NCBI GenBank assembly: GCA_022701365.1
Contig: JAKUHH010000177.1
Location: 496,001-560,000 of the forward strand
DNA from: Mycocentrospora acerina
Taxonomy: Eukaryota; Ascomycota; Dothideomycetes; Pleosporales
DNA length: 64,000 bases
Direction: 5' to 3'
Below are positions 24,533 through 35,764 of the stretch, in pieces. The first letter of the stretch is position 1. The number at the start of each line of letters is the position of its first letter. The notes beneath the pieces are model-generated. The model was not told where the DNA came from, did no database searches, and saw nothing but the letters and a program-made list of their open reading frames with translations. The translations under genes were made by a program, and so were the position numbers.

Positions 24533-26156
24533 TTAATTCAACTTGACGTAGTTGCCTTGCAGATTGTTAGCACAGTAAAAAGGAGATGAGCGACTGTATG
24601 AGCTTACCTGGAAATTGCCCTTGCTTCCCTCTCACTTTGCCGATCCACCACTCGTTATCATTTTGAGTTCTCGACACAATCTCAATGACATCGCCGGTCA
24701 AGAAGCTGAGATCACCTTCTGCTTGGGCTTCGTAGTCGTACAATGCAGTGACGTGTTCTGCGGCAGGGATACCACTCAGTCGCGAAGGCTTTGGCTTTGG
24801 TGGTGGAGGCGCGGCACCCTTTGCTTTTGCAGCAGAGCCCCAAGAGCCTGCAGATAATGCGGGCGACATTGGCTTTGAAATAGCTCCGGGACTGTACGGC
24901 GGTGGCGGATTCTCAGTTTCCTCTGATATCGAGGTCCGCCCTGCTTTTGCCTCGAGTGCCTTGGACGCGTACTTGGACTGTCCTGGGCGAACGCCTGTGC
25001 CTTTGGTCTTGAACTTGACTATGGTGAGTTTCTCTGCCTCGTCACGAACATCTCCGCGCTTCTTCTCGTATGCGGCCTCGATGTCGAGGGTCAAGTCGAA
25101 GTAGCCAATGTCGAGGCGTTGCATGCGCTCATGCAATGTGTAGAAGACATTGAGTTGCATGTAGTAGAAGGACTGGAACAGTGGCTTGATGAACTCGCGC
25201 TCCAGAGCAAACAGTTTGGGCAGCTCCTCTTTGAGCAGGTCGTTGAAGTAGTTGTAGTCTTGGGTGGCCTGCTCGCAGTCTGCCTCGGCGCGGTACATTG
25301 CCTTTTCGTCTTTTAATGTCTTGTCCTTTTTGTCCTGCAGCTTCTTGAGCGAGGTGCGATGGCGGTCGTAGTCGAGCTGCTTGTGGTCGCGCTTGGCAGC
25401 GAGCTTCCGCACGGCCTTGATGATCTCGAGCAGCTGGTCGGCAGGACTGATGACGCGCGTCTCAATCATCTCGAGCTCGGGCTTGAGCGTCTCTTGCAGC
25501 TCGTTGACGACGGCCTCGTACTGGTCACATGCCTCTATGCCGGCGGCGTTGCCCTCGTCGTGGAACGAGGTTGGGTCCGACATTCGTCCGGAGATGGGCT
25601 TGTAGATCTCGGCAATGGCTTTGGAGAACTCGAGCTGGTGGGAGAGCATGCCTGGGAGAATCGCGTTAGGCAGTCATGGGCGGGGGCGCGGCGCACTGAT
25701 ACACACCATTGATGGCTTCAAAGTACCTGTCATATGTCAGCCAGACTGCCAGTCGAGGGCGGGGGCAGGGGGGAAGAAAGGCAGGAGCAAGGGCACGGGC
25801 AAGGGCAAGGGCAAAGGCAGAGGCGCATACTTTTTCGACTCATCATGCAGGCGCTTCGTCTCCTTCTCCAGCTCCTCGAAGCGGCGCTCGGCGTCGAGGT
25901 AGATGGCGTCCTTTGTGATTTCGCCCTGTGCACAGTGAGTGCCTGTTAGCGCGAGGCCCGGAAGCAGGCGCATGGCGGGCGGAGAGGCCGGGTGGGGCGC
26001 AGGCGTCGACGTACGAGGTTGAACTTTTGCTTAAATGTTTGCGGCGCCTGTAGGCCACTGTCAGCCGTCGTTGTCGCGGGGGGAAGCGCCAGACGGCGGC
26101 GCCGGCGAGCTGGTGCGTACCCGCGTAACCGTCTTGGTCAGGCCCTTCCAACTCAT
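24533..26156 (-). CDS. RVS167: Rvs167/amphiphysin homologue: N-BAR plus SH3 protein
   Basis: Membrane-curving scission protein of endocytosis; it normally pairs with Rvs161 and acts at cortical actin patches. Six exons: 26156-26121, 26047-26015, 25925-25831, 25726-25707, 25651-24608 and 24555-24533. Together they encode 416 aa; the fourth is only 20 bp. The N-terminus MSWKGLTKTVTRAPQ is the amphipathic helix-0 of N-BAR proteins. The BAR helices run to about residue 250 (ESKKYFEAINGMLSHQ, MYRAEADCEQATQDYNYFND). A Pro-rich linker follows (ENPPPPYSP, PPPPKPKPSRLS). The C-terminal SH3 has ALYDYEAQAEGDLSF, EWWIGK and GNYVKLN. The intron between exons 3 and 4 (25830-25727) carries a CCCTTG-type tandem repeat. 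Every splice preserves frame. Confidence 0.95.
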
Positions 26157-26412
26157 GGCGGGGCGGTGGTGTTGTGTGTGCTGGGCGGCGTCGGTGCAGG
26201 GCGAGGCAGAGGGGAGCGGGTCGGGGACAGGAGGGCAGCAGAGGGTAACAAAGAACAGCAGAGGGCAGGCGGGGGCAGCGTCGTGGTTTGGCTGGCGCCG
26301 TGACTCGTGTTTTTGGGCGCCCTGGGACCCTCGTGCTTGCCGATGACGTTAGGACCGTGGCTGAGAATCTTGCCAAGCCCCGGCCGGCGGAGTATGGCAG
26401 CCACTGCGACAA

Positions 26413-26575
26413 TGGTATTGGTGGTATTGGTGGCAGTACTAATGGTATGGATGGCAGTACTGGGGGTATGGATGGCAGCAGTAATGGTATTGATTGCTGT
26501 ATTATTGATATTGAAGGCTGTATTATTGGTATGGATGGCAGTAGTAATGGTATCAATGGCAGGATCAACGCGAGC
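26413..26575 (+). repeat. Degenerate minisatellite, GGTATGGATGGCAGTA-type units
   Basis: Irregular units of about 18-24 bp built from GGTAT(T/G)G(A/G)TGGCAGTA and related triplets are repeated across 160 bp. The units differ by substitutions and by loss of triplets. Confidence 0.75.
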
Positions 26576-26666
26576 GACAGTAGCAGTGACAGCTGCAATG
26601 CCAGCAGCTCCGTTTCTTTTTCCTCCGTTCGTTCCATGGGCAGTCGTCAGTCACGTGCCCGCGACC

Positions 26667-26822
26667 ATGGACTATGCACCGTGGACTATGTAGTTGTACA
26701 ACCATGCGCCATGGGCTATGTGTGCACCATGCGCCATGCACCATGCACCATGCACTATGCACTATTCTACGCACTGTACACTGTGCACTACGCACTGCAC
26801 ACGATGCACTACGCACTGTCAA
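26667..26822 (+). repeat. Degenerate CACCATGCACTATGC minisatellite
   Basis: Short units of CACCATGC / CACTATGC / CACTACGC repeat across about 155 bp. Consecutive units shift from ATG-containing to ACG-containing forms toward NFS1. Confidence 0.75.
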
Positions 26823-26999
26823 CCGTAGACATGGGCGGCCTGCTGTGCGCCAAGCCTGGCCGGAGAGGGGCGGCGGCAGCGCGACGGCAGCCCCGAGGCG
26901 AATTCTCCAGAACGCCTCTCCCTCCATCGCCTCGTCCACCACCATCACCACCACCTCCCCCCTCACCTCCCCCCCTTCACCACACACCCTCCCATCGCC

Positions 27000-28780
27000 A
27001 TGCCCAACATGGCACCCACGATTGCGAGGCAGGCCCTCCGCATTGCCTCTCGTCGCTACCCGGCCTCGGCCTCTGCTCGCCTCTCGCCGCGCGCCATTGC
27101 CCTCGGCCAGCGCACCTACGTCTCCGAGACCAAGCCATCCAACGCCACGGTCAACATCGACTCGACCATCAAGGCTGACCGCGAATCGTTCCTGAGCAAG
27201 ACAGGCCAGCGCGCCCAGGATGCCACAATGCCCACGACGGGCATGTCGGCCGACGCCATGATGAGTCCCACAGCCGGTGCGCCTCGGCCATGCCCACTCC
27301 CCGCTGCACTGCGACCGTGCTAACAGCGCCAGGCATCCTGAAGCAGGCCACCGTCATGGACCAAGGCTCGCGGCCCATCTACATGGACATGCAGGCCACC
27401 ACCCCCATGGACCCCCGCGTCGTCGACGCCATGCTCCCCTACATGACGGGCATGTATGGCAACCCCCACTCGCGCACACACGCCTACGGCTGGGAGACTG
27501 ACAAGGCTGTCGAGGATGCCCGCGCACACATTGCCAGCCTCATCGGCGCCGACCCCAAGGAGATCATCTTCACCAGTGGCGCCACCGAGAGCAACAACAT
27601 GAGCGTCAAGGGCGTCGCCCGCTTCTTCAAGCGCTCAGGAAAGAAGAACCACATCATCACATGCCAGACAGAACACAAGTGTGTCCTCGACAGCTGCAGG
27701 CATCTTCAAGACGAGGGCTTCCACGTCACCTATCTGCCCGTGCAGGCCAACGGTCTCATCGACATGGCACAGCTCGAGGCAGCAATGCGCCCCGAGACGG
27801 CGCTTGTCAGCATCATGACTGTCAACAATGAGATTGGTGTTGTCCAGCCCATGGAGGAGATTGGCAAGCTGTGCCGATCAAAGAAGATCTTCTTCCACAC
27901 CGATGGCGCCCAGGCCGTCGGCAAGATCCCCCTCGATGTCAACAAGATGAACATTGACCTCATGTCGATATCCGGCCACAAAATATACGGCCCCAAGGGA
28001 ATAGGAGCGTGCTACGTGCGACGAAGGCCTAGGGTCAGGCTCGACCCTATCATCAGTGGTGGCGGGCAGGAGCGAGGCCTGAGGAGTGGTACATTGGCCC
28101 CCTCCCTCATCATTGGCTTTGGCGAAGCCGCCCGTATTTGCAAGGAAGAGATGAAGGTACGTTTCCAACTCCATTTCTTCGCCAATCTTTCTTCTGCACT
28201 ATGATTATTCGCTTTATACATGCATGGCTTTCAGAGTGTCAAGCGGTCTTTGACTGCGGACGCGCCTTGTTGAGAATGCGCACACGTATGAGTATACTGC
28301 AACTGCCACTTTTTATACAATTGCTGCTTTGGTCCGACATGGCTGACCATGTTCAAGTATGACACCAAGCGTATCACGGCGCTGTCAACCCGTCTCCTCG
28401 AAGGCCTTCTTTCCATGGAGCACACTACCCTGAACGGCGACCGAGAACGGCACTATCCTGGATGCGTAAACGTCTCGTTTGCCTATGTTGAGGGTGAGTC
28501 GCTTCTCATGGCGCTAAAGGATATTGCTCTCTCGTCTGGCAGTGCTTGTACATCAGCGTCCCTCGAGCCTAGCTATGTCCTTCGAGCACTAGGCAGCAGC
28601 GACGAAAGCGCCCACAGCAGTATTCGATTCGGCATCGGTCGATTCACCACAGATGAGGAAATTGACTATGTGCTCAAGGCTGTGCAGGAGCGAGTCACAT
28701 TTTTGAGGGAGCTGAGTCCGCTCTGGGAGCTTGTGCAAGAAGGTGTTGATCTGAACACGATTGAATGGAGCCAACATTAA
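27000..28780 (+). CDS. NFS1: Mitochondrial cysteine desulfurase Nfs1
   Basis: PLP enzyme that takes sulfur from cysteine for Fe-S cluster assembly on Isu, with Isd11, Acp1 and frataxin, in the mitochondrial matrix; also supplies tRNA thiolation. Exons are 27000-27276, 27333-28156 and 28358-28780, with introns 27277-27332 and 28157-28357. It encodes 507 aa. The Arg/Ser-rich N-terminus is a mitochondrial presequence; a second ATG lies 9 bases in. The PLP lysine is Lys309 in SGHKIYGPKG. The catalytic Cys431 is in SSGSACTS. TEHKCVLDS, HTDGAQAVGK and RSGTLAPSLIIG are present. The 201-bp second intron is long for this window, but its removal rejoins EEMK to YDTKRI as the family expects. Confidence 0.97.
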
Positions 28781-29207
28781 ATCGTATGATGGATTTACCA
28801 TGGGCGAGACTTTCTGTATAATACGGCGTTTGGCACGGAGTGTCTTGGCATCGCTGCATGCATGGGAACACACGCTCACTAAGGCGTTTACGATTGGCAC
28901 GGCCGTCTTTTGGTGTACTACACCATGTCTATTCTGTTTGTTGCTGTGGGCAAGCAAATGAGACGATTGTATTACTTCCCGTATATGATTATATGATTAA
29001 TTTTGACGCACAAGAGCTTCCAAATGTACTCCTTTTTGGAATAGAGTTTATTATAAATAGACTCGATGCAAGCTCCCAACCCCAGCAAAGTACCTCTTGC
29101 GATATGCCCATGATGTCGTGACGTCCGCCTTTCGCAGACTGCCAAGGTGCCTTGACCTCGATACCGTTGCTGCTCGGAGCTCCCCCGCTGCCAACGTCGA
29201 CTCGAGT
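28781..29207. other. Intergenic region, NFS1 / VPS23
   Basis: A 427-bp region between tandem plus-strand genes. The second half should carry the VPS23 promoter. A TATTATAAATAGACTC stretch at about 29049-29064 is TATA-like, about 150 bp before the VPS23 ATG. No other gene is seen. Confidence 0.5.
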
Positions 29208-31246
29208 ATGGCTGTGCCTGAGAAAGTGCTGAACTGGCTGTACAGTGTCCTGACCAGTGTACGTCTACACGTGTGCCCATGTATGACGCGTTCTGACATG
29301 CGCGAGCTCTAGGAATACACAGATGTGAACCGGACGTACCACGACGCTGCCGAAGCTCTCTCCCACTATCCATCGCTCTCCCCGCGAACCGAAGTCTACA
29401 GTGCGTCCACGCGCCCCCACCACGGCATTCCATAGCAGTCGGGCATACCCTGTCGGCGCACATACTTACGGTACCAGCATACGAGAATGGGTCATCTGCG
29501 CTTCTGCTGCTTCTCAGCGGGACGCTGCCCGTTACCTTTCGCGGCGCAACCTACGGCTTCCCGGTAGCACTATGGGTGCCTCACGCCTATCCGCGCGAGT
29601 CGCCGCTGGTGTATGTCATGCCTTCGCAGGACATGGTCGTCAGGCCTGGCCAACATGTGAGCGGAGACGGGAGAATATACCACCCTTATCTGGCGCAATG
29701 GGCAAAGTACTGGGATGTGAGTACCGCTTTGCGCGTCGAGTGGCATGCATGAGCGTAGCACGTGCCGGGCACTTTTAGCTGACTTGCATGTAGAAGTCTA
29801 CACTATTTGACTTTCTAGCTGTCTTGCGAGGAGTCTTTGCGAAGGAGCCACCAGTCCGCTCAAAACAGCCGCAGCAGCAGCAGCAGCAACCACTGTACGC
29901 TGCGCCAGCACAGCCGGCCCCCCCACCGGTACCTCCACCACCAGCAGAATGGCAACGCTCGCTCCAAGGTACACCAGGTGTATCGCCTTCCCCAGGCTCT
30001 TCCAGTCAAGCGCCTGCGCCACCTCCCAAGCCCCCAAAGCCGTACGATCAGGCCAGACCAAATCCCCAACCACAGCCTGATCGATACTCGCAGCCCCCTC
30101 CTCTTCCACCTCACCCGCCCCAGCAGGCTCAATCATCGCAGCGATATCAGCAGTCTCAACCGAACAGCTATGCTGCCCAGTCAAACTGGCAGCAGCAGCA
30201 GCAGCAGGTCCCTCTAGCCACACCACAGCGTCAAACGAGCTATGGCATGGGTCCAACTACGCCAGGGTCCCAACAGTCACGACCACAGGTACAGACTCAG
30301 AGTTACCAGCCCAGCTCATACGCTCTGGGAAGCCCCGTGAGCCCTCTCACTCCTGACGACCAGCGGGCACCAACTCGCTACGCTGGAGCGGCGCCTCCGT
30401 CTCAACCCTCGGCAAGTATGCATCAGTCGCAGCAATACCAAGCATCGCCGCTTACACAACACCAACAATTTGGCCAACCTCCGCACCTCCAACAGCAATA
30501 TCGACAGCCACCTCAAGGGTTTCCACCTCAAAATCACTCCCAGTACCAGCCGAACCTACAGCACCCACCTCACGTGATTCCACAAGCACCCAAACCTCCC
30601 ATTGATCTCCTCGACGATTCACTCCAAGTTACTATCCCCTCACAAAATGGCAATCAGGTCCCGCTTCCCGTACCTCCTGTCCCGCCAAACCCACAAAAAG
30701 ATGCTCTTCTCACTGCGCTCAGCCAAACTTTCGTTTCACAGATCCGTCAGACAGTGTCTTCCAATACATCAGCCATTGCGCCACTTCGTGCACAACAAGC
30801 AGCTTTACAATCCGCGCACTCTCGCTTACAAGCCGAACTGGGGGAATTACAACAGCTCGATGCTGCGCTCTCTTCCAATGAACAAATCCTCAAAGGCGCC
30901 ATGGTAGAGGCAGATCGTGTCATGGAGGATGCACGACAGCGACAGGCCCCAGATGTGGATGATGTGCTTGTCGCGCCTACAGTGGTAGGCGGTCAGCTGT
31001 ATACCCTTGCGGCAGAGGAGAGGGGGATAGCAGATGCATTGTTTGTCTTGGGGAGAGCGCTGGACAAGGGGAGAATTGGGGCAGATGTGTTTGTCAAGGT
31101 AAGTGATTCAAGTGATAGAGCGCAGGTGGGAAGTGCTAACTCTACAACAGCAAACTAGGAGCCTGGCTCGAGAGCAGTTTTTGAAGAAGGCACTGATCAA
31201 GAAGATTGCAAAAGGGATGGCCCTGGATGATTTCAAGATGCGATGA
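29208..31246 (+). CDS. VPS23: ESCRT-I subunit Vps23 (TSG101 homologue)
   Basis: Ubiquitin-binding ESCRT-I component that sorts cargo into multivesicular bodies and, in filamentous fungi, helps PalI/Rim ambient-pH signalling. Exons are 29208-29258, 29313-29400, 29478-29716, 29794-31098 and 31151-31246; introns are 29259-29312, 29401-29477, 29717-29793 and 31099-31150. It encodes 592 aa. The N-terminal UEV domain spans about residues 1-145 (LLLLLSGTLPVTFRGATYG, GDGRIYHPYLAQW). A long Pro/Gln-rich linker follows, with PPPPPAEW and poly-Gln from CAG runs. The coiled coil starts around KDALLTALSQTFVSQIRQ, and the steadiness box ends the protein (FLKKALIKKIAKGMALDD). The linker is longer than in yeast Vps23. 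All splices keep frame. Confidence 0.96.
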
Positions 31247-31621
31247 GTGCTGGGTGTTGTTGAGAGAATATGACGACATTTTCTGATGATGTGGATACAA
31301 TCAAATGATGAAGCTCTGCGTATTCTTTGTCCTCTTTGCACGATGTCGTGACCGAGAACATGATGAAACCCGTTGGACCTGTGTGCGTGAATATTTTGCC
31401 CGCATCTTTTGGCTTCCATAATTTGCGTGGAGGCCACACTCCTCGTATGCATCATCATCGTCTGAGACTCCTACGAGAAAGACTAAACTCGGGAAGTTCG
31501 GAGACTGAGGGACTTGTCCAACACCATACCCACCAAGCTAACCCGACTAAGTTTGGCTCAGCCTCTACAGTGTAACACCCACTTCGATGACATCGGTAAA
31601 ATACTTGAGAAAACCACAAAC
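31247..31621. other. Intergenic region, VPS23 / ATG22
   Basis: A 375-bp region between tandem genes. It should contain the VPS23 terminator and the ATG22 promoter. No distinct element is recognised. Confidence 0.5.
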
Positions 31622-33539
31622 ATGGCCAACATTGAGGACGACGAGAGCGACGATTACGAAGCTCAGGACATCCCAGCAAATTCTAGATTTGACGGCGAAG
31701 ACACGAGTCCAACTACAGACCGTGAGCTGAAAGGCTGGTATGCATACCCGATTGCAGCCGAAGTCTTTGCTGTAGTAGCAGTTGGTAAGCCAGTTTCCAG
31801 TCCACATAATAACAATTCCAAAAGGCCCGCACAAGTTAAGCAGCATATACAATACAGGTGCCTTTCTCCCCGTAGTCTTGGAGCAACTCGCTCGCGAGAA
31901 TGGATTCTTCTTTTCCGACAGAACAAGACCATGCATCGTCGTTGCAGATGCTGGAGCGGAAATATCCAACAATGTTGGTAGGGCGCCAGATGGAAATGGA
32001 CAGAAAGAGCAGTGTATGGTTAGGCTTTTGGGCAAGGATATGTCGACGAGCAGCTTTTCGTTGTATACGTTTTCGGCTGCAGTGCTTTTTCAGGCAGTCA
32101 CGTTGATATGTTTTAGTTCGTTTGCGGATCACGGTATGGTTTGTTTTCTCAAGCTTCCTGTCCAATTTTTGGGTTTGACTGACGGCTGTTATTCACCAGG
32201 GCCATATCGCAAAAAGATGCTCATGACTTTTGCCTACACTGGGTCAATCGCCAGTGGTCTGTTCATCACCATCACACCATCGATATACTATCTAGCGCCT
32301 ATTCTAGTAGTTCTTGGAGTTACCAGCCTAGGCAGTTCTTTTGTCCTACTCAACGCCTTTTTACCTCTTCTAGTCGTCAACTATCCAGATGGTCACGCCA
32401 CAAAATTTTCCTCCTTGTCCCCATCATCATCATCATCAAGCCTGAATTACGAGCTGGACGACCTCGACTCTGAAGCCAGGTCTAATCCTGTGCGAAAATC
32501 AGATTTAGACCGCTTGGCCCGTGATCTCGAACGCTCCGCGCAAATCTCAAGTAAAGGTGTGGGATATGGATACATGTCCGCAGTGTTTGTCCAGGTCATC
32601 GCCATCATGATCCTCTGGCTCTTTTCCAGGACGGATATTGGAAAAGCAAACCCCAGTTTATCCATACGCGTCATCCTTCTTCTCGTAGGCATATGGTGGG
32701 CCGTCTTTACAATCCCCACGCTGCTATGGCTTCGACCACGTCCTGGTCCTCCTTTACCGACCCAGTCACTAAGCGTGGGTCTGCAGGGAAAATCCAAGAT
32801 CCGAACGCTCTTGTTCTACACATCTTTCTCCCTACGTTCATTTTGGGGTACCTTGCGTCGCGCGATTCGCCTTCGCCAGACACTGCTCTTCCTAGTCGCC
32901 TGGTTTTTACTCTCCGACGCCGTGGCAACCATATCAGGAACTGCAGTTCTCTTTGCCCGCACAGAACTCCACATGTCCACCATCGCCGTTGCTCTTCTCT
33001 CCATAACCTCCATCGGTTCTGGAATCCTCGGCGCGTTTGCGTGGCCACGCATTCAAAAGTCATTTGCCTTGCAACCAAAGTCGGTCTTGTTGTTGTGCGT
33101 TGCAGGCATGGAGATAATACCCCTTTATGGACTGTTAGGATACCTACCCCTCTTCCAAAAGCTAGGCTTCATCGGCCTTCAACAAGCCTGGGAGATATAC
33201 CCCATAGCTGTTGTGCATGGCGTGGTCATGGGCGGTATATCAAGCTATGCACGATCTGTTTTTGCGTCTCTCATTCCTGAGGGCAGTGAAGCGGCATTCT
33301 TCGCGCTGTTCGCTGTCACGGACAAGGGCAGTAGTGCGTTTGGACCGGCGCTTGTGGGGTGGATTGTAGACCAGGCGGGCACGATACGTCCTGCTTTTGT
33401 CTTCTTGGCGGTGCTGGTTGTATTGCCAGCACCGTTGCTTTGGGCGCTGGATGTGGAGAAGGGGAGGGAGGATGCGAGATTGTCGGCGGAGATGGGAAGG
33501 GAGGGAAGAGGACGGTACGAGAGGGTTGGTACCGAGTGA
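31622..33539 (+). CDS. ATG22: Atg22-like vacuolar amino-acid effluxer
   Basis: Vacuolar membrane permease of the MFS-related Atg22 family that releases amino acids recycled by autophagy. Exons are 31622-31784, 31858-32133 and 32200-33539; introns are 31785-31857 and 32134-32199. It encodes 592 aa. Family blocks are LKGWYAYPIAAEVFAVVAVGAFLPVVLEQLARENG, GKDMSTSSFSLYTFS and SSFVLLNAFLPLLVVNYPDG. About twelve helices follow, with a polar Ser-rich loop (LSPSSSSSSLNYELDDLDSE) before SSKGVGYGYMSAV. The end holds GSEAAFFALFAVTDKGSSAFGP. Intron 2 is 66 bp, a multiple of three and lacks stops, so unspliced RNA could be read through; removal rejoins FADH to GPYRKKML as in relatives. The N-terminus is acidic. 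Confidence 0.95.
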
Positions 33540-34003
33540 GCGGGGATTACGGGAGATCTTAGCTTTTTTTTTACGAGAAAAGAACTTTTGTATGAAGAAA
33601 CCGTTTAGTCATGACTTTGAAGTGATGTAGGACTGAAGATCTTTGAGGGCTGGAAAGTGCAGGTTGAGTCTAAGCATGGGAATGCCATTTACAATAAATT
33701 TAAATCTATGCGGCAAGCTCAAAAGGGACAGAAATATACCTTTTTTGTAATAAGACCCAAAAAATAGAAACTATATGTGTATGCAAAAAACCGACAAGGG
33801 ACACTACCGAATCGAAAGACTGAAAGTTCAGGTGCTTGCCTTCCCGTTTGGGCCTAGGGAAGAAATGATGCGATCATACATGGCGATCGGAGGGGCACTG
33901 CCGGCAACGGTGACTCCACATGGACGGTGTATAAAAAGGAGCCTTTACCCAGCCATGGGAAGACAGCCAGCTCACGCTTCAATTCACAACCTTTACACTC
34001 ATC
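33540..34003. promoter_or_regulatory. Intergenic region and CAF16 promoter
   Basis: A 464-bp region between ATG22 and CAF16. A clear TATA element lies 67-74 bp before the CAF16 ATG. Nothing else is recognised. Confidence 0.6.
33930..33937 (+). promoter_or_regulatory. TATA box of CAF16 (TATAAAAA)
   Basis: TATAAAAA starts 74 bp before the ATG at 34004, at a spacing that fits a core promoter with a short leader. It is the clearest TATA box found in the window. Confidence 0.6.
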
Positions 34004-34925
34004 ATGACGCAAACAGTTGATTTGACAAAAGAAGCGCCTTCCATCGACGTCAAGAAATTGACTTATTTGTTCCCTGATGGCTCTAGCGGACTGAAAGATG
34101 TCTTCTTGGACCTCCCACCGGGCAGCAGAACCCTTTTAATTGGAGGTGTGATATACCGAGTGTTTGCAGCGAGTGTAGAGCTTACCAGAGATAGCTAATG
34201 GCGCGGGTAAAACCACGCTCCTTCGTCTGCTCTCGGGCAAGCGCATGGCCCCCTCGGGCACCGTGTCCATTGCCGGTGTCGATCCCTTCAAGTTTGGCCT
34301 CGAGGGTGTGACGTACCTGGGCCTCGAGTGGGTCCTAAACCCCATTGTGCGCAGCGACATTGACGTTCCTACGCTCCTATCCTCGATTGGCGGCGACTAC
34401 TACACCGAGCGCCGCGACGAGCTCGTGGAAATCTTGGACATTGATCTGAGCTGGCGCCTGCACGCCGTCTCAGACGGAGAGAGGAGGAGGGTGCAACTTG
34501 CCATGGGCCTGCTGCGGCCGTGGACCATTCTGCTGCTCGATGAGATCACCGTCGACCTTGACCTCCTCTCTCGCAGTAACTTCCTGGGCTACCTCAAGCG
34601 TGAGACGGAAAAGCGCCCATGCACAATCGTGTATGCGACGCATATTCTGGACAACCTGGCGACGTGGCCAACACACCTGGTGCACATGAGCCTGGGTAGG
34701 GTCAAGAAGTGGGGCAGCATTGAGGATATGAACGTGGCTCCCAAATCTGCCACTGAGGGACTGTCTGGAAACAGTCAGCTCGGTGAGCTAGTCCTCAAAT
34801 GGCTGCAGGAAGACCTCGAGGAGAGGGGGCCCAGAAACGGAGATAATGGGCAGGGAAAGACGTACGAGAATCTAGAAGGGAAGGGCGGGTACGGGGCTGA
34901 GAAGAAGCCGGAGCCGGAGGCGTAA
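34004..34925 (+). CDS. CAF16: CCR4-associated ABC ATPase Caf16
   Basis: Soluble single-domain ABC ATPase associated with the Ccr4-Not complex in yeast. Exon 1 is 34004-34145 and exon 2 is 34195-34925; the intron is 34146-34194 (GTGTGA...TAG). It encodes 290 aa. Walker A is split by the intron and reads GANGAGKTTLLRLLSGK, near residues 47-63. The signature is SDGERRRVQLAMGLLRPW, Walker B is TILLLDEITVDLD, and the H-loop is VYATHILDNLATWPTH. The block YLGLEWVLNPIVRSDIDVP and the STERRDELVEILDID-like helix are typical of Caf16. The last ~45 residues are charged and glycine-rich. No transmembrane domain, so it is not a transporter half. Confidence 0.93.
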
Positions 34926-35764
34926 GCCACAACGAGAACACGGGCGCATGCCACAATCTGTTTCAACCACACAGATTATTCGGAGTTCAAACAGGTGTTT
35001 AGGAGGTTTTTCAACAATGATACCCCATTTCCTATATCAACATGGGTCAAGACACGGAGTTTTTTTGGTTTTCATCAGCTACTGACTCTTAAGACTGCTA
35101 CTTGGCGTGTCCTCGAAATAGAGAGGCAAGCACTTTTTTTGAATGCCATCAAGTCTTTTCTCCTCATTTGATGATATGCGGTATTTCAGGTGACCAGTCT
35201 TGCTACTCTGTACAGAATAATACCGATAATATTGAAGCGGTGAGTAGGGTTTCCGCACGCATGCCATTCACAATCAATGACCAACCTGCGTTCACAATTC
35301 CGGCGCTTGTTCGAGCTGAAGTCGTATGATCAGTACGAATCTAGACTATGGAGTATCTTCTTAAGACTGCAAAGAGTGTGGGGTAATGCTCTCAGCCTCA
35401 CGGCCCTCTGGGCCGGCAAGCATGTATGTAAGCCCTCTTGCATACACGGTTGACGGAAATAAAGTTGATGGCGTTCTGAGGCTGGCTGACTTTGCTTGTT
35501 TCCAATTAAGGCTTCACGTTCATATGTTAGTGGCTAGCTGTGGTTGATAGGCCAACGACGATAGATTTTATCCCAACAGATATCGAACTGCCTGCTGATG
35601 ATAGGAAGAGAGGTGTTCATGTTGTGTATAAAGTAAAGCATTAATTCGCAGCCATTGCAAACCTGAGCTATACAGCCAGTCACTCTGTGATTTACTCTAT
35701 CAGTTATTCTTCAACAGGTCACTACACTTTTTTTATTCCACAACCTGCGGCAGATTATCAAAAA
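34926..35764. other. Intergenic region, no gene seen
   Basis: An 839-bp region between CAF16 and the DUF924/EF-hand gene. The open frame extends upstream of the chosen ATG to about 35687, but without an ATG. No repeat or RNA gene is recognised. Confidence 0.55.

Larger units (their letters stand above)
26157..26999. promoter_or_regulatory. Divergent RVS167 / NFS1 upstream region with two minisatellites
   Basis: An 843-bp region between divergent genes. From 26413 to 26575 there are degenerate tandem units related to GGTATGGATGGCAGTACT. From about 26667 to 26822 there are degenerate units related to GCACCATGCACTATGC, giving many ATG triplets on the plus strand upstream of NFS1. From 26925 to 26999 a C/A-rich leader precedes the NFS1 start. 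Long frames through these repeats (plus strand 26288-27178, minus strand 25843-26637) are low complexity and I do not accept them as genes. Confidence 0.65.

Noticed and set aside
25843..26637. Minus-strand open frame of 264 codons across the RVS167 5' end
   Set aside because: It reads an Ile/Pro/Leu repeat from the minisatellite and overlaps RVS167 exons 1-3 in another frame.
26288..27178. Plus-strand open frame of 296 codons upstream of and overlapping NFS1
   Set aside because: It consists of minisatellite-encoded Gly-Met-Asp-Gly repeats and overlaps NFS1 exon 1 in another frame.
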